From: CAMYMQ01 sp963730305
GTDB lineage: Bacteria > Pseudomonadota > Alphaproteobacteria > Bin65
Direction: 5' to 3'
Length of the DNA: 64,000 nucleotides
Assembly: GCA_963730305.1 (NCBI GenBank)
Contig: CAVSRB010000007.1
Coordinates: 310,001-374,000, forward strand
Of the stretch, positions 1 through 10,589 are shown piece after piece. The notes under the pieces are model-generated. The model was not told the DNA's origin. It made no database searches and saw nothing but the letters and a program-made list of their open reading frames with translations. The position numbers were made by a program, and so were the translations under genes. The stretch's first letter is position 1. Each line of letters starts with the position of its first letter.

Positions 1-195
1 CTCCACCTTCATCGTCTCGATGCGGCCCGAAACGTTGAAGGCGAGCTCGGCTTCGCGAATGTCGACGTTGCCGTAGAGGACGATGTCGCCCGACGTCGCG
101 CCGTCCCGCCACGGCTCGTCGTAGGCGAGCCAGACACCCGCCGCGACCACCACGATCACGGCTACGCCGATCACCACTTTCTTTCGGAGACGCAC
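1..195 (-). CDS. HlyD-family (membrane fusion) secretion protein, N-terminal part only
   Basis: The first 65 codons run off the left window edge. A basic start (RLRKK) is followed by one membrane segment of about 18 residues rich in V, I and A. The periplasmic start then reads GDIVLYGNVDIREAELAF, which is typical of the YbhG/EmrA-like membrane-fusion subunit of tripartite efflux pumps. The GTG start at 193-195 is preceded by an AGGAG ribosome site. It sits directly downstream of the MarR gene on the same strand and overlaps its open frame by 25 bp, so the regulator probably controls this pump. The pump partners lie outside the window. Confidence 0.75.
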   Translation of the reverse strand, partial: MRLRKKVVIGVAVIVVVAAGVWLAYDEPWRDGATSGDIVLYGNVDIREAELAFNVSGRIETMKVE

Positions 196-962
196 GTTCC
201 TGCTCCTGCCGAGCCGTCCAGGGTCCGCCCCCGGGGGCTGGTCCTGCTGTCGAGTCGGGATCGGGGGCCGGCGCGCCAGCAATCGGGCGGCGCGCGCGGA
301 TGGTAGGCCAGCCCGATCCTGGACGCCAGAACGGCGTCCGGCCTGGATCGACGCCGAATGCCGGCTGCTGTGCCGCTAGGCTTCTTCGGCCTGCAGGCCC
401 AGCCTTCCAGGCCCGCCTCCGCGATCGAGGCGGCCGAGCGGAAGCACGGCGCCGGCAACAGCTCGATGCCGGCGCTGTCGATCATGCGCTGCAGCAGGCC
501 GATCAGCTGCCGGATCTCCGCCGCCGACAAGTCGCCGGTCAGCTCCTTGACCGCATCGAGCGCGTGCGGGAACGCAGCCTCGTAGGTCTCACGGCCCTTG
601 GGCGTGATCCAGACGGTGACCGCCCGGTTGTCGCCGGACCCGGCCTTGCGGGACACCATGCCGTCGCGCTCGAGCTGGTCGACGATCCGGCTCATCGCCG
701 ATTGCTCGGCCGCGCACTCGCGGACCAGGTCGCGGATCCGCATCCCGTCGCTTTCGACGAGCTGCGCCAGCACCCGAAAGCGCGCCACGGTGATGCCGAG
801 CGGCCTGGCATGTTCGAGCATCGAGCTGCTGAGCCGGTTGACCAGCTGGAACAGCAGATAGGGAATGATCAGCTGCGTGCCGCGGAACGAGCCGCGCGCC
901 GCTGCCGGCCCATCGTCGCCGCGATGGGGGTCGTCCAATGGTTTGTGCGTTTGGTCACTCAT
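171..962 (-). CDS. MarR-family transcriptional regulator, C-terminus probably frameshifted
   Basis: A winged-helix MarR domain covers residues 35-150, with the recognition region around AAEQSAMSRIVDQLERDGMV and a wing containing DNRAVTVWITPKG. It should bind palindromic DNA as a dimer and respond to small phenolic ligands. The open frame is 263 residues, long for a family of about 150-190. The last 90 residues or so are R/P/S-rich and unlike any MarR tail. One base over, the frame would end GLQAEEA with a TAG at 376-378, so a single-base error is likely and the true gene probably ends near 376. It diverges from the ABC-transporter operon and lies upstream of the HlyD gene. Confidence 0.85.
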   Translation of the reverse strand: MSDQTHKPLDDPHRGDDGPAAARGSFRGTQLIIPYLLFQLVNRLSSSMLEHARPLGITVARFRVLAQLVESDGMRIRDLVRECAAEQSAMSRIVDQLERDGMVSRKAGSGDNRAVTVWITPKGRETYEAAFPHALDAVKELTGDLSAAEIRQLIGLLQRMIDSAGIELLPAPCFRSAASIAEAGLEGWACRPKKPSGTAAGIRRRSRPDAVLASRIGLAYHPRAPPDCWRAGPRSRLDSRTSPRGRTLDGSAGAGTCVSERKW

Positions 963-976
963 TTCGACACAACCCT

Positions 977-1013
977 ATCATGCCTTTCCGTTCGTTGCTT
1001 GACGGTGCATGAT
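977..1013. promoter_or_regulatory. Inverted repeat between marR-like gene and transporter operon
   Basis: ATCATGC (977-983) and GCATGAT (1007-1013) form a perfect 7-bp inverted repeat with a 23-bp spacer in the 110-bp divergent intergenic region. A TTGACG hexamer at 999-1004 could be a -35 box for the transporter operon, but the -10 is weak. An operator for the neighbouring MarR protein is plausible but inferred. Confidence 0.35.
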
Positions 1014-1072
1014 TTTTCATTAACCTCGACAAGTCGGCGGGTTCGCCAAAGCAGAACACAGGGAGAGCGAAA

Positions 1073-2260
1073 ATGGGACACCTTTTTAGGATCGCCGCGC
1101 GCGTTGGCCTCGCGGCCACCGTCCTGGGGAGCGCATCGGCGACCGCCACCGCGGCCGACACCATCAAGATCGGTCTCGTGATGCCCTACAGCGGCTGGTT
1201 CCAGCCGATCGACGAGGGCACGATCAAGGGCGCCGAGCTGGCCGTCGACGACATCAACGCCAAGGGCGGCGTGCTCGGCAAGAAGCTCCAGATCATCAAG
1301 TACGACATGAAGTCGAAGCCGCCGCTGGGCGCCAACGGCGCGATCGAGCTGATCGCCAAGGGCGCCAAGCTGATCATCGTCCCCAGCGACTTCGACTTCG
1401 GCGGTCCGGGCGCCTTCGTCGCCCAGCAGAAGGGCGTCGTCACCATGGCCGGGGCGTCCGATCCCAAATTCGGCTCGAAGGGCATCGGCAAGTTCGCCTT
1501 CGCCATGTCGAACGCCTCCTTCGCCGAGGGCGCGACCCTCGCCGAATGGGCCTACCGGAAGCAGGCCTGGAAGACGGGCTACGTCCTGCTCGACAACACC
1601 ATCTCCTACACCAAGAGCCTGTGCGCCGGCTTCGCCGCGCGGTTCAAGCAGCTCGGCGGCGCCAAGGCGCTCGTCGGCGACGACAAGTTCATGAACAAGG
1701 ACCCCTCGATCGCCGCGCAGATCACCCGGATCAAGTCGCTCAAGACCAAGCCGGCCGTGATCATGCTGTGCTCGTACGCGCCGGGCGGGCCGAGCGCGAT
1801 CCGGCAGCTCCGTGCCGCGGGCATCAACACGCCGATCGTCACCGGCAACTCGATGGACGGCGACTACTGGCTCGGCGCCGTGCCCAAGCTGAGCAACTTC
1901 TACGTCGCCAACTTCGGCTCCAAGTACGGCGACGACGCCAATCCGAAGGTCAACGCCTTCTTCGCCCGCTACAAGAAGAAGTTCGGCGCGCCGTCGAGCA
2001 CCTCCTACTCGATCCGCGGCTACTCGATGGTCGAGGCCTTCGCCAAGGCGGTCAAGCGCGCCGGCTCGACGGACGGCGCCAAGGTCGTCGCCGCGCTCGA
2101 CAAGTTCAAGAACGAGCCCCTGATGATCGGCCCGACCACCTTCACCGCCGACCACCGTATCGGCGTCAAGCGGCCGGTGACGATCATGAAGGCGCAGAAC
2201 GGCAAGTTCAGCTTCGTCACGCGGTTCGCCCCGGAATCCGTCCCGGGCATGACGAAATAA
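1073..2260 (+). CDS. livK: Branched-chain amino-acid-type ABC transporter substrate-binding protein
   Basis: This 395-residue periplasmic type-1 binding protein (Leu/Ile/Val-binding, Peripla_BP_6) starts with a signal peptide ending in ASATATAA, followed by the first strand DTIKIGLVMPYSGWF. The pattern GAELAVDDINAKGGVLGKK near residues 55-75 is diagnostic. A GGGAG ribosome site precedes ATG 1073. It is the first gene of a complete five-gene LIV-type operon. Such proteins also bind amides, urea and aromatic acids, so the ligand cannot be read from sequence. The MarR and GST neighbours hint at a xenobiotic or aromatic ligand rather than leucine, but that is inference. Confidence 0.9.
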   Translation: MGHLFRIAARVGLAATVLGSASATATAADTIKIGLVMPYSGWFQPIDEGTIKGAELAVDDINAKGGVLGKKLQIIKYDMKSKPPLGANGAIELIAKGAKLIIVPSDFDFGGPGAFVAQQKGVVTMAGASDPKFGSKGIGKFAFAMSNASFAEGATLAEWAYRKQAWKTGYVLLDNTISYTKSLCAGFAARFKQLGGAKALVGDDKFMNKDPSIAAQITRIKSLKTKPAVIMLCSYAPGGPSAIRQLRAAGINTPIVTGNSMDGDYWLGAVPKLSNFYVANFGSKYGDDANPKVNAFFARYKKKFGAPSSTSYSIRGYSMVEAFAKAVKRAGSTDGAKVVAALDKFKNEPLMIGPTTFTADHRIGVKRPVTIMKAQNGKFSFVTRFAPESVPGMTK

Positions 2261-2297
2261 GGGGCCGGCGCACCCGGACCTGAACCGTCGTCCAGCC

Positions 2298-3040
2298 GTG
2301 ACCGCCGATGGCGGAACCTCGTCGCACCAGACCCTCGAAGCGAGCGGCGTCGTCGTTCGCTTCGGGGGGCTGGTCGCGATCGACAAGGTCGACCTCACCC
2401 TCGAACAGCACACCATCCTCGGGCTGATCGGGCCGAACGGCGCCGGCAAGACCACCCTGGTCAACGCGCTGAGCGGCTTCCAGCGGTTGAGCAGCGGCAC
2501 CGTCAGCCTGTCCGGCCGCGACATCACCCGGGTCCGGCCGCACCGGCGCAGCCGCGACGGTATCGTCCGGACCTTCCAGGCGGTCCGCCTGTTCCGTGAC
2601 CTGACCGTGCTGGAGAATGTCGAGGCCGGCCTGGCGGGCATGGGGCACCGCCGCGCGGTGACCCGCGAACGCGCCCTCGAGGCGCTCGACTGGGTCGGTC
2701 TCGGCGACAAGGCGGACTGGACGGCCTCCCGGCTGCCCTATGGCGACGAGCGCCGGCTCGGCATCGCCCGGGCGGTCGCCATGCGGCCCCACTTCCTGAT
2801 GCTCGACGAGCCCGCCGCCGGCCTGAACGCGGCCGAGGCGGGCGCGGTCGCCGCCCTGGTCCGCCGCATCTGCGACGGTTTCGGCTGCGGGCTGCTGATC
2901 ATCGAGCACAACATGCGGCTCATCATGGACGTCTGCGACCGCATCCAGGTGCTCGCCAGCGGCGCGACCATCGCCGTCGGCAGCCCGGCGGAGATCCAGT
3001 CCAACGCCGAGGTCCGGCAGGCCTATCTGGGGAGCGCCCG

Positions 3041-3044
<4 letters not shown>
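2298..3044 (+). CDS. livG: LIV-type ABC transporter ATP-binding protein
   Basis: This cytoplasmic ATPase of 248 residues has Walker A GPNGAGKTT near residue 48. The signature loop reads LPYGDERR in place of LSGGQ, a known variant in LivG-type subunits, and Walker B is FLMLDEPAAG. The stretch RTFQAVRLF after the Q-loop and IIEHNM in the H-loop are also LivG-like. The GTG start at 2298 follows the binding-protein gene by 37 bp. Its stop overlaps the next gene's GTG by four bases, implying translational coupling. Confidence 0.92.
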
Positions 3045-3774
<730 letters not shown>

Positions 3775-3778
<4 letters not shown>

Positions 3779-4656
3779 ACATCCTCCAGTACGTCATGGA
3801 TGCGCTCAGCCTCGGCGGCCTCTATGCGCTGGCGGCGCTGGGCATCGGCCTGATCTTCGGCGTCCTGCGGCTGATCAATTTCGCCCATGGCGAGCTGATC
3901 ACCGCGACCGGCTATTCGCTCTTGCTGCTGGCGTCGGCGTGGGAGCCGCTCATGGTGCTTGGCGCGGTCGTGATCGTGGTGGTCCTGGCGCTGGCGATGG
4001 AACGGGTCGCCTTCCGGCCGCTGCGGGCGGTGGAGCCGCCGACCATGCTGATCGCGTCCTTCGCGCTCAGCTTCTTCCTGCAGAAGATGCTCTTCCTGAT
4101 CGTCGGCGGCCGGGCCAAGGGCGTCGACATCCTGCCGGAGCTGACCGTATCGGTCACCGTGCTGGGCGTTCGCGCGGAGCTCCTGCAACTGGTGACGATC
4201 GGCACGGTGATCGTCCTGCTGGTCGCGCTGGTCGTGTTCCTGCGCAACACCCGGTTCGGCGTCGTCATGCGCGCGGCGGCGGAGGACTTCCGCATGGCCC
4301 GGCTGCTCGGCGTCCACGCCAACCAGATCATCGCCGCCGCCTTCGCGATGAGCGGCGTCCTCGCCGCCGCGGTCGGGGTCCTCTACGTCGCCCAGACCGG
4401 CACCCTGACGCCGCGCATGGGCGTTCCCCTGGTGATCATCGCCTTCGTCTCGACCGTCATCGGCGGGCTCGGCAGCCTCACCGGCGCGGTCGTCGGCGGG
4501 TTCCTGGTCGGCGTCGCATCCGCGGCGCTGGAGGCGAGCCTGCCGGGCGACTGGCGGGCCTTCCGCGAGGCCTTCGTGTTCGGCCTGGTGATCCTGGTCC
4601 TGCTGTTCCGGCCCCAGGGCCTGTTTCCCGCGGCCGGCTTCCGGGAGCGCATCTGA
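3775..4656 (+). CDS. livH: LIV-type ABC transporter inner-membrane permease
   Basis: A hydrophobic protein of 293 residues with about eight membrane segments. The N-terminal pattern GGLYALAALGIGLIFGVLRLINFAHGE is the classic LivH opening. GVVMRAAAED in the coupling loop contacts the ATPases, and the end LLFRPQGLFP is also family-typical. It overlaps livF (ATGA) and the next permease (TGATG), so all five transporter genes appear co-translated. Confidence 0.92.
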
Positions 4657-5714
4657 TGGCGGCACAGCCGGTCGGACGCGGTCGCCGCCTGCTCGCCTGG
4701 GCGTGGACGCCGCTGTGCCTGACGGCGCTGGTCGCGCTGATCGTCGTCGTCGCGTCGACGGGGACGGTGCCGGTGCAGCGCACCGTGGCCGAGGCGCTGA
4801 TCGACCTCGTCGCCGTCGTCGCGCTCTACATCTTCGTCGGCAACTCCGGGCTGCTGTCCTTCGGCCATACCGCCTTCATGGCGATCGCGGCCTACGTGTC
4901 GGCCTGGCTGACCATGCCCGGCAACATCAAGGCGGTGATGCTGCCCGACCTGCCGGCCTTCCTCGCCCACGCCCACATGCACCCGCTGGCCGCCGCGCTG
5001 GTCGGCGGCGCGGTCGCCGCCGTCTTCGCGCTGATCGTCGGCTGGCCGCTGATGCGGCTGTCGGGCATCTCGGCGAGCATCGCGACCTTCGCCATGCTGT
5101 CGATCGTCTACATCGTCTTCGGCAACTGGACGGCGCTGACCGGCGGCCAGAACTCGCTGATCGGGCTGCCGATCTACACCGACATCTGGATCGGCCTGGT
5201 CACCGCCATCGCCGCCATCTGGGCGGCCTGGATCTATCAGAGCTCCCACTTCGGCCTGGCGTTGCGCGCCTCGCGCGAGGACGAGGTCGCCGCCCGCGCG
5301 CTCGCCGTCAACGTCATCCGGCAGCGGCTGATCGCGTTCGTGGTCAGCGCCTTCTTCGCCGGCCTGGGCGGCGTGCTGCTCGGCCACTTCCTCGGCACGC
5401 TCAGGATCGAGAGCTTCTATCTCGACCTCGCCTTCCTGACCTTCGCCATGCTCGTGGTCGGCGGCATGGGCAGCCTGACCGGCGCGGTCGCCGGCGTCAT
5501 CACCATCACCGCGCTGAGCGAGGGGCTGCGCCAGCTCGAGACCGGCGTGGCGATCGGCGGGGCGACCGTGTCGCTGCCGCCGGGTGTCGCCGAGGTCGTC
5601 CTGGCCTTGGTGATGCTGCTCACCCTGATCTTCCGGCCCCGGGGGCTCGCCGGCGGCCGGGAGCTCCCCATTCCCGACGGTCCTGCGTCCGAGGCGCAAG
5701 CGAAAGGTTGCGGC
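4656..5714 (+). CDS. livM: LIV-type ABC transporter permease, reading frame open into the next gene
   Basis: A LivM-type permease of about 353 residues. GNSGLLSFGHTAFMAIAAYVSA near residue 65 and LALRASREDEVAARALAVN in the coupling loop are diagnostic, and it ends LIFRPRGLAGG. There is no stop codon: the frame continues through a short linker into the GST-like protein at 5715. One base over, the frame would read RPRRKRKVAA and stop at TGA 5716-5718, giving an ATGA overlap like others in this operon. A single-base error near the 3' end is therefore as likely as a true 588-residue fusion. Confidence 0.88.
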
Positions 5715-6422
5715 ATGATCGACGTCTACATCTGGTCCACCCCGAACAGCTACAAGATCACCATCATGCTCGAGGAGACGGGGCTGCCCTACCGGGTCCG
5801 GCCCGTCAACATGATCGAGGGCGAGCAGCTGACGCCGGAATTCCTCGCGCTCAACCCGAACAACAAGGTCCCGGTGATCGTCGACGACGATAGCCCCGGC
5901 GGCCCCGGCGGCCCCGGCAGCCCGACGGTCGTGTTCGAATCGGGCGCGATCCTGATGTATCTGGCCGACAAGGCCGGCATGCTGCTGCCCGCCGGCCCCG
6001 ACCGCTGGACCGCGATCGAATGGCTGTTCTGGCAGTGCGCCAGCATGGGGCCGCTGTTGGGCCAGGCGCACTATTTCCGCGTCTACGCGGCGGAGCGGAT
6101 TCCCCACGCGATCGACCGCTACACCGGCGAGGCGGGCCGTCTCTACCGGGTGCTCGACGGGCGGCTGGCCGACGTCGAATACCTGGCCGGCGCCTATTCG
6201 ATCGCCGACATCGCCTGCTTCCCGTGGGTCCGGTCGCGCGACGAGCAGGGCCAGGACCTGGACGACTTCCCGCACGTCAAGCGCTGGTACCAAGCCATCG
6301 AAGCCCGGCCGGCGGTGCAGCGGGCGCTGACGGTCCTCGCCGACAAGGCGCAGACCAGCCCGTTGACGTCGGAGCAGGAGGATATCCTGTTCGGCGCACG
6401 GCAGCAGCGCCGGCCCGGCTGA
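5715..6422 (+). CDS. Glutathione S-transferase-like protein (YfcG/Ure2p-like), in frame with livM
   Basis: An N-terminal thioredoxin-fold domain (MIDVYIWSTPNSYKITIMLEE, with NPNNKVPVIVD and ESGAILMYLADKAG) is followed by an all-helical C-terminal domain. This matches the YfcG/Ure2p-like branch, whose members act on glutathione disulfides or electrophiles. An odd GPGGPGSP-rich insertion sits in the loop before the ESGAI motif. An AAAGG ribosome site about eight bases before ATG 5715 supports an independent start. It ends 15 bp before a convergent glycosyltransferase gene. The link to transport could mean glutathione-dependent processing of the imported compound, which is inference. Confidence 0.85.
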   Translation: MIDVYIWSTPNSYKITIMLEETGLPYRVRPVNMIEGEQLTPEFLALNPNNKVPVIVDDDSPGGPGGPGSPTVVFESGAILMYLADKAGMLLPAGPDRWTAIEWLFWQCASMGPLLGQAHYFRVYAAERIPHAIDRYTGEAGRLYRVLDGRLADVEYLAGAYSIADIACFPWVRSRDEQGQDLDDFPHVKRWYQAIEARPAVQRALTVLADKAQTSPLTSEQEDILFGARQQRRPG

Positions 6423-6437
6423 CGCACCGGCCGGCGG

Positions 6438-7463
6438 TCAGGCCGGCCGCTCGGTTTCGGGTTCGAGCCCCGGCGGCAATGCCGTGTCACGCGCCGGGCC
6501 ATATCCCGAACGCTCCGCCGCGGTATGGCCGGCGTGGGCTCCACTCGGCACACTTCCGTCGCCCACGACCCGCAGCTCGGCGCCGAAACCGGCAAGATAG
6601 CTCTGGCGCCATTGCGCCCGGAACGCGCCGACCTCGTCGCCACGCCGGCGGGCGACAAATTCGCGCCAGCGCGCGACGGTGGTGGCCATCCGGAGCGACA
6701 CCTGCGTGCGCCACCGCCGTGCGACCGATACAGCGGATCGGCGTCGACCCGAAACTGGCCCCTGCCGAAATTCGCTGCCCGATTGAGGAGCCAGTTCCGC
6801 TCCATGTGCGCGGCCGGGATCAAGTGCCGGGCGACGGCGTCCCGGCAGAACCAGGATTTCCGGCCCGCAGCGGCGAGCCGGCGAGTGAACTCGGTTTCGC
6901 CGCCCATGGCGAACGTCGGAACATCGAAAGGCCCAAAGCTTTCGTCGAACCGGCTGGCGCCGATCGCCTCGGCCCGAATTGCCATGTTGCCGCCATAGAG
7001 CAGGTATGGCGGACAGGGGCCTCGGGCCGCTCGACGTGAATGCCGTAGCAAGCGTCCAGGTCGGGCCAATCGCGCAACCACGCCGGCGGCTCGGTCTCCC
7101 ACAGCGGCTGGATTCGCCGGCGAACAGTGCATGGTCCGGCTGTCGCGTCGCGACGCTCTCGTACTGGCGGAGCCAATCGGCGTCGAGCACCATGTCGTCG
7201 TCGACGAACACCACCAGCCCGGCGCCGACGAGCTCGAGCGCCCGGTTGACGGCCCGGCTCTTCCCTGACTGGGGTTCGCGGACGATCGTCATCGGCAGGG
7301 CGCCGGCATATGCCTCGATCAGGCGCGGCGTGGCGTCAGTGCTCCCGTTGTCGACCACGATCAAGCGCCAAGGCACATCCGGCCGTTCCAGACGCCCGAA
7401 ACTCTCGAGCGTTCGCTCCAGAGAGCGAGCGCCGTTCCACGTGGCCAAAATGACGGTGATCAT
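6438..7463 (-). pseudogene. Family-2 glycosyltransferase, three single-base deletions
   Basis: The start MITVILATWNGARSLERTLE at 7463, the nucleotide-binding DNGSTDATPRLIE and the metal-binding VVFVDDDMVLDADW are clear GT2 (GT-A fold) hallmarks. The frame is then lost near 7109 and 7025 and restored near 6716. The pieces read in order as an ordinary GT2 (YGGNMAIRAEA, GGETEFTRRL, then RWREFVARRRGDEVGAFRAQW). All three breaks are apparent one-base losses, summing to one codon, so the total length stays divisible by three. That and the good coding quality of each piece suggest sequence error more than decay. The product probably builds a surface polysaccharide. Confidence 0.75.
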
Positions 7464-7611
7464 GCGTCGACTGCGCCGCCGGTCGCGTTCGGCTGCGCAT
7501 CGCTTCTCCCTTACTGATCGGCACTCCCCCAACGCCGATTTTTAGCGCATTTGCGGGACCCGGGCGAGTCGGCAATCGGGAGCTCTCCGCGACCGGGGTC
7601 CGCCGCGTCGA

Positions 7612-8902
7612 ATGACGGCTTCCCGACACCCGATGCTTGTGGTTTCTTCCCAATCGATCGTACGGAAGGCATCCCATGTCCCGGTTCGGCACCCTCCCTC
7701 ATCCGTGTCTTCCGGGACGGACCCCGCCCCACGCGCCGACTGGCGGACCCTGTTCCTGACCCTCGACCCGGCCTGGCCGACGATCTCGGGCGCTGACTTG
7801 CGCAACTGGCAAAACGCGGTGGCTGCCTCGGCGATCGGTCCGGTCGCGACAGCTTCGGTCACCGCCGCGGTCGAGACGCCGCCGGCGCCGGTCACGGCCT
7901 ACGCCTTGACCGACCGGCCGCCCGGCAGCGTCTGGCGCCAGGCGCCGACGGCTGCCGCCGCCGACCTGCTCGTTCCGGACGAGGCCCGCGACGGGCTGCG
8001 CCGCGCGATCGACGATTTCGCCCCGAACGCGATCGTAGTCGAACACCCGGCGCTGGTCGCGTTGGCCGCGGAGCGTCCGCGGACGGTCCGGCTGATCGCG
8101 GACCTGCACAATATCGAGTTGGTCGCGGAAGCCCGCGCGGCGGCGGCGCGCTTCTTTCTCAGCCCCCGACGGTGGCGCGCCGCGCGGGCGGCACGAGCGT
8201 CGGCACGCGCCGAGCGCGCCATCGCCGCGGCGGTAGACGCCGTCTGGGTCTGTTCGCGCGAGGAAGCGGCACGACTCGCGCCGATGGCGGGATCGACGCC
8301 GGTGCACGTCGTTCCCAACGGCACGCCCCGGGCCGGCTCGACACCCGACGCGCTTTACCCGATGCGCCCGGAGCCGCGGGACACCGTCGTCCTGCTCATG
8401 ACCGGCCACCTGGGCTATCCGCCCAACGTCGATGCCGCGGGGTGGCTCGCCAACCGGATCCTGCCCGCGCTGCGGCACCGCATCGACGCGCGGCTGGTGC
8501 TCGCCGGCCGGTCGCCGGCGCCGGCGGTGCGAGCGCTGAACGCCTGCCCGCGGTCCGCATCGTCGCCGACCCGGACGACATGGAGCCGATCCTGGCCGAC
8601 GCCGACATCGCCGTCCTGCCCATCCGACTGGGCGGCGGCACGCGCATCAAGGCGCTCGAAGCCCTCTCGCGCGGTCTGCCCATGGTCGCGACGCGCTTCG
8701 CGGTCGAAGGCCTCGACTGATCGACGGCCTGCATTTCAGTGAAGCGGAGACGACGCCGGACTTCGTCGACGCGATCGCAGCGTTGGCCGCCGATGCCGGT
8801 GAACGATCACGCCTGCGCGACGCGGCCTGGCTCCATTGCCGCGACAACTTCGGCCCGCGGGCGATCGCGCGCGCGGTCCGCGCTGGACTGGCCCCGCCTT
8901 GA
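7612..8902 (+). pseudogene. Family-4-like glycosyltransferase, two single-base frame breaks
   Basis: GT-B fold elements are present: LIADLHNIELVAEAR, VHVVPNGTPR, LLMTGHLGYPPNVDAAGWLA and, in the next frame, ADIAVLPIRLGGGTRIKALE with EALSRGLPMVATRFAVEGL. This matches GT4-type sugar transferases. The frame breaks near 8548 and again near 8718; the last piece (FVDAIAALAADAGERSRLRDAAW) ends at TGA 8900-8902. Both breaks are apparent one-base losses. The true start is uncertain because the first 35 residues are not family-like; Met at 7633 or a GTG near 7700 are alternatives. It diverges from the GT2 gene and its stop overlaps the next gene's start. Confidence 0.7.
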
Positions 8903-10472
8903 TCCCGAAGCTCATTCACCAGACGTGGCGCGATGCGGACGTCCCCGAGACGCTCCGCGGCTACGCCGACAGCTGGCGCCGGCATCACCCGGGCTGGTCC
9001 TACCGCCTGTGGACGGATGCGGACCTGTCGGTCCTGGTCGAGAGCCGGTTCCCGGCGCTCGCCACGATGTTCCACGCCTATCCGCAGGCGATCATGCGCG
9101 CCGACCTCGGGCGCTACCTCGTCCTCAAGACCCACGGCGGCGTCTACGCCGACCTGGACGCGGAAGCCCTGCGGCCGTGGGACGGGCTCCTGGGGGCCGG
9201 GCGCCCCCTATTCTTCGAGGAGCCGGCATCGCACATGGCGCTCGAATTCGTGCGGCGACGCGGCTTCTCCCGCCTGGTTTCCAACGCCGTCATGGCCGCC
9301 CCGCCCGACCACCCCTTCTGGGACCACCTGATCGAGTTCTCCGGCTGTGCCGGAGCGCCCGCAGTCCGCTCGACGCCACCGGCCCCTTCGTCCTGACCGT
9401 CGCGGTCGAGCGCGCCGCGGCGGCGACCGCACCCGATGTCAGGCCGGCGCGCCTGGTGGCCGCGCGCGACAGCGCCGGCGCCGCGCTCCCCCCGCTCGCC
9501 GCGGCGGGGGTCGAGCAACCGCTGGCCGATCACCATTGGGCCGGGTCCTGGTGGCGGCAAGGTGCGGCGTGGCCGCCGGGCCATTGGGAAGAGCCGCGGC
9601 GCCGCACCGCTTGGCACGAACGGTCGCGCGAACACATCGCCGGCAAGCGGCTCGCCGCGATCGTCGCGGCGGCCCGCGTCCTCATGCCCGACACGCCGCC
9701 GCCGCGCGGCCAGCACATTCTCGTCGCCGTTCCGGTCTGCGGGCGCACGCCGGCGATCGACGGGCTGCTCGACGCCCTGGGCCGGCTCGAGCATCCCAAG
9801 CGCTCGATGTCGCTGGCCTTCCTGGCGAGCGGCGGCGCCGACGAGGACTTCCGCCGCCTGACGGCGTTCGCGCGGGCGCACGCCGGCCGCTACGCCGCGA
9901 TCAGCCTGCGCAGGAGCCACCTTCCCGCCGCCTTGGCGCCGCGCGGCCCCGTCCGCGAGCGCGCGCGAAGGGCGCACCTGGCGCGGATGAGGAACCGCCT
10001 GCTGCGGCAGGCGCTCGGCGACGAGGACTGGGTGCTCTGGCTGGAACCGGACGCCGCCGCCTTGCCGCCAGACCTGGTCCGGAACCTGATCGCGGCCAAC
10101 GCCCGCGCGGTCCAGCCGAATGCAGTGCGAGAGCCGGGCGGGCCGACCATCGACACCCGCTGCTGGCTGTCGGAGACCACGCTCGACGACGAGTCGATGC
10201 GTCCCTACTGGCGCGACGGCCTGTACCTTCCGCCGACCGGCTACGCGCGGCTCTACCCGTCGGACCTGCGCTATCGCGACCGGATGTCCCTCGACGGCGT
10301 CGGCGGGCGGGCCCTATTGGTGGACGCGGCCCTTCATCGCGCCGGCGTCCTGTTCCCGGAAACGCCCTATCGCGGCCTGATCGATACGGAAGGGTTCGGT
10401 GCCATCCTGCGGGACCATGGTATCGAGGTCGTCGGCCTTCCCAACGTCGACGTGCTGCATGCCGCCGCCTAG
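8899..10472 (+). CDS. Bifunctional glycosyltransferase: GT32 (Och1-like) plus GT62 (Anp1/Mnn9-like), one frame break
   Basis: The N-terminal 150 residues carry a GT32 sugar-binding region: IPKLIHQTWRD at the start, IMRADLGRYLVLKTHGG, the DxD motif in YADLDAE and later DATGPFVLT. After a linker, residues about 265-520 match the Anp1/Mnn9/Van1 family: MRNRLLRQALGDEDWVLWLE with its acidic EPD site, then SLDGVGGRALLVDAALHRAG, LIDTEGFGAILRDHGIE and GLPNVDVLH. The frame shifts once near 9350, an apparent one-base loss. TTG at 8899 is proposed as start because the IPKLIHQTW motif follows at once. Both domains are best known from fungal mannan synthesis; the bacterial product is unknown. Confidence 0.72.
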
Positions 10473-10589
10473 GCTCAGGCGCGGTCGGCGCCGATGCCCT
10501 TGACCGGCGCCCGAATCCGAGCGACTGGAAGTCGACACGGCGCAAGGCCGGGACACGAGGGACGAAGCGGCGTACCGGAGAAGGTCATC

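Noticed and set aside
959..2710. A 583-codon open frame on the minus strand opposite the binding-protein and livG genes
   Set aside because: It is R/G/A-rich with no domain pattern and mirrors two well-supported plus-strand genes; high GC leaves antisense frames open.
4383..6293. A 636-codon minus-strand open frame opposite the permease and GST genes
   Set aside because: Composition (D/R/G/Q-rich) is that of an antisense shadow; the plus strand carries clear membrane and GST domains.
6429..6448. GGCCGGC / GCCGGCC hairpin between the GST and glycosyltransferase stops
   Set aside because: No T-run and it overlaps the glycosyltransferase stop, so it is not called a terminator.
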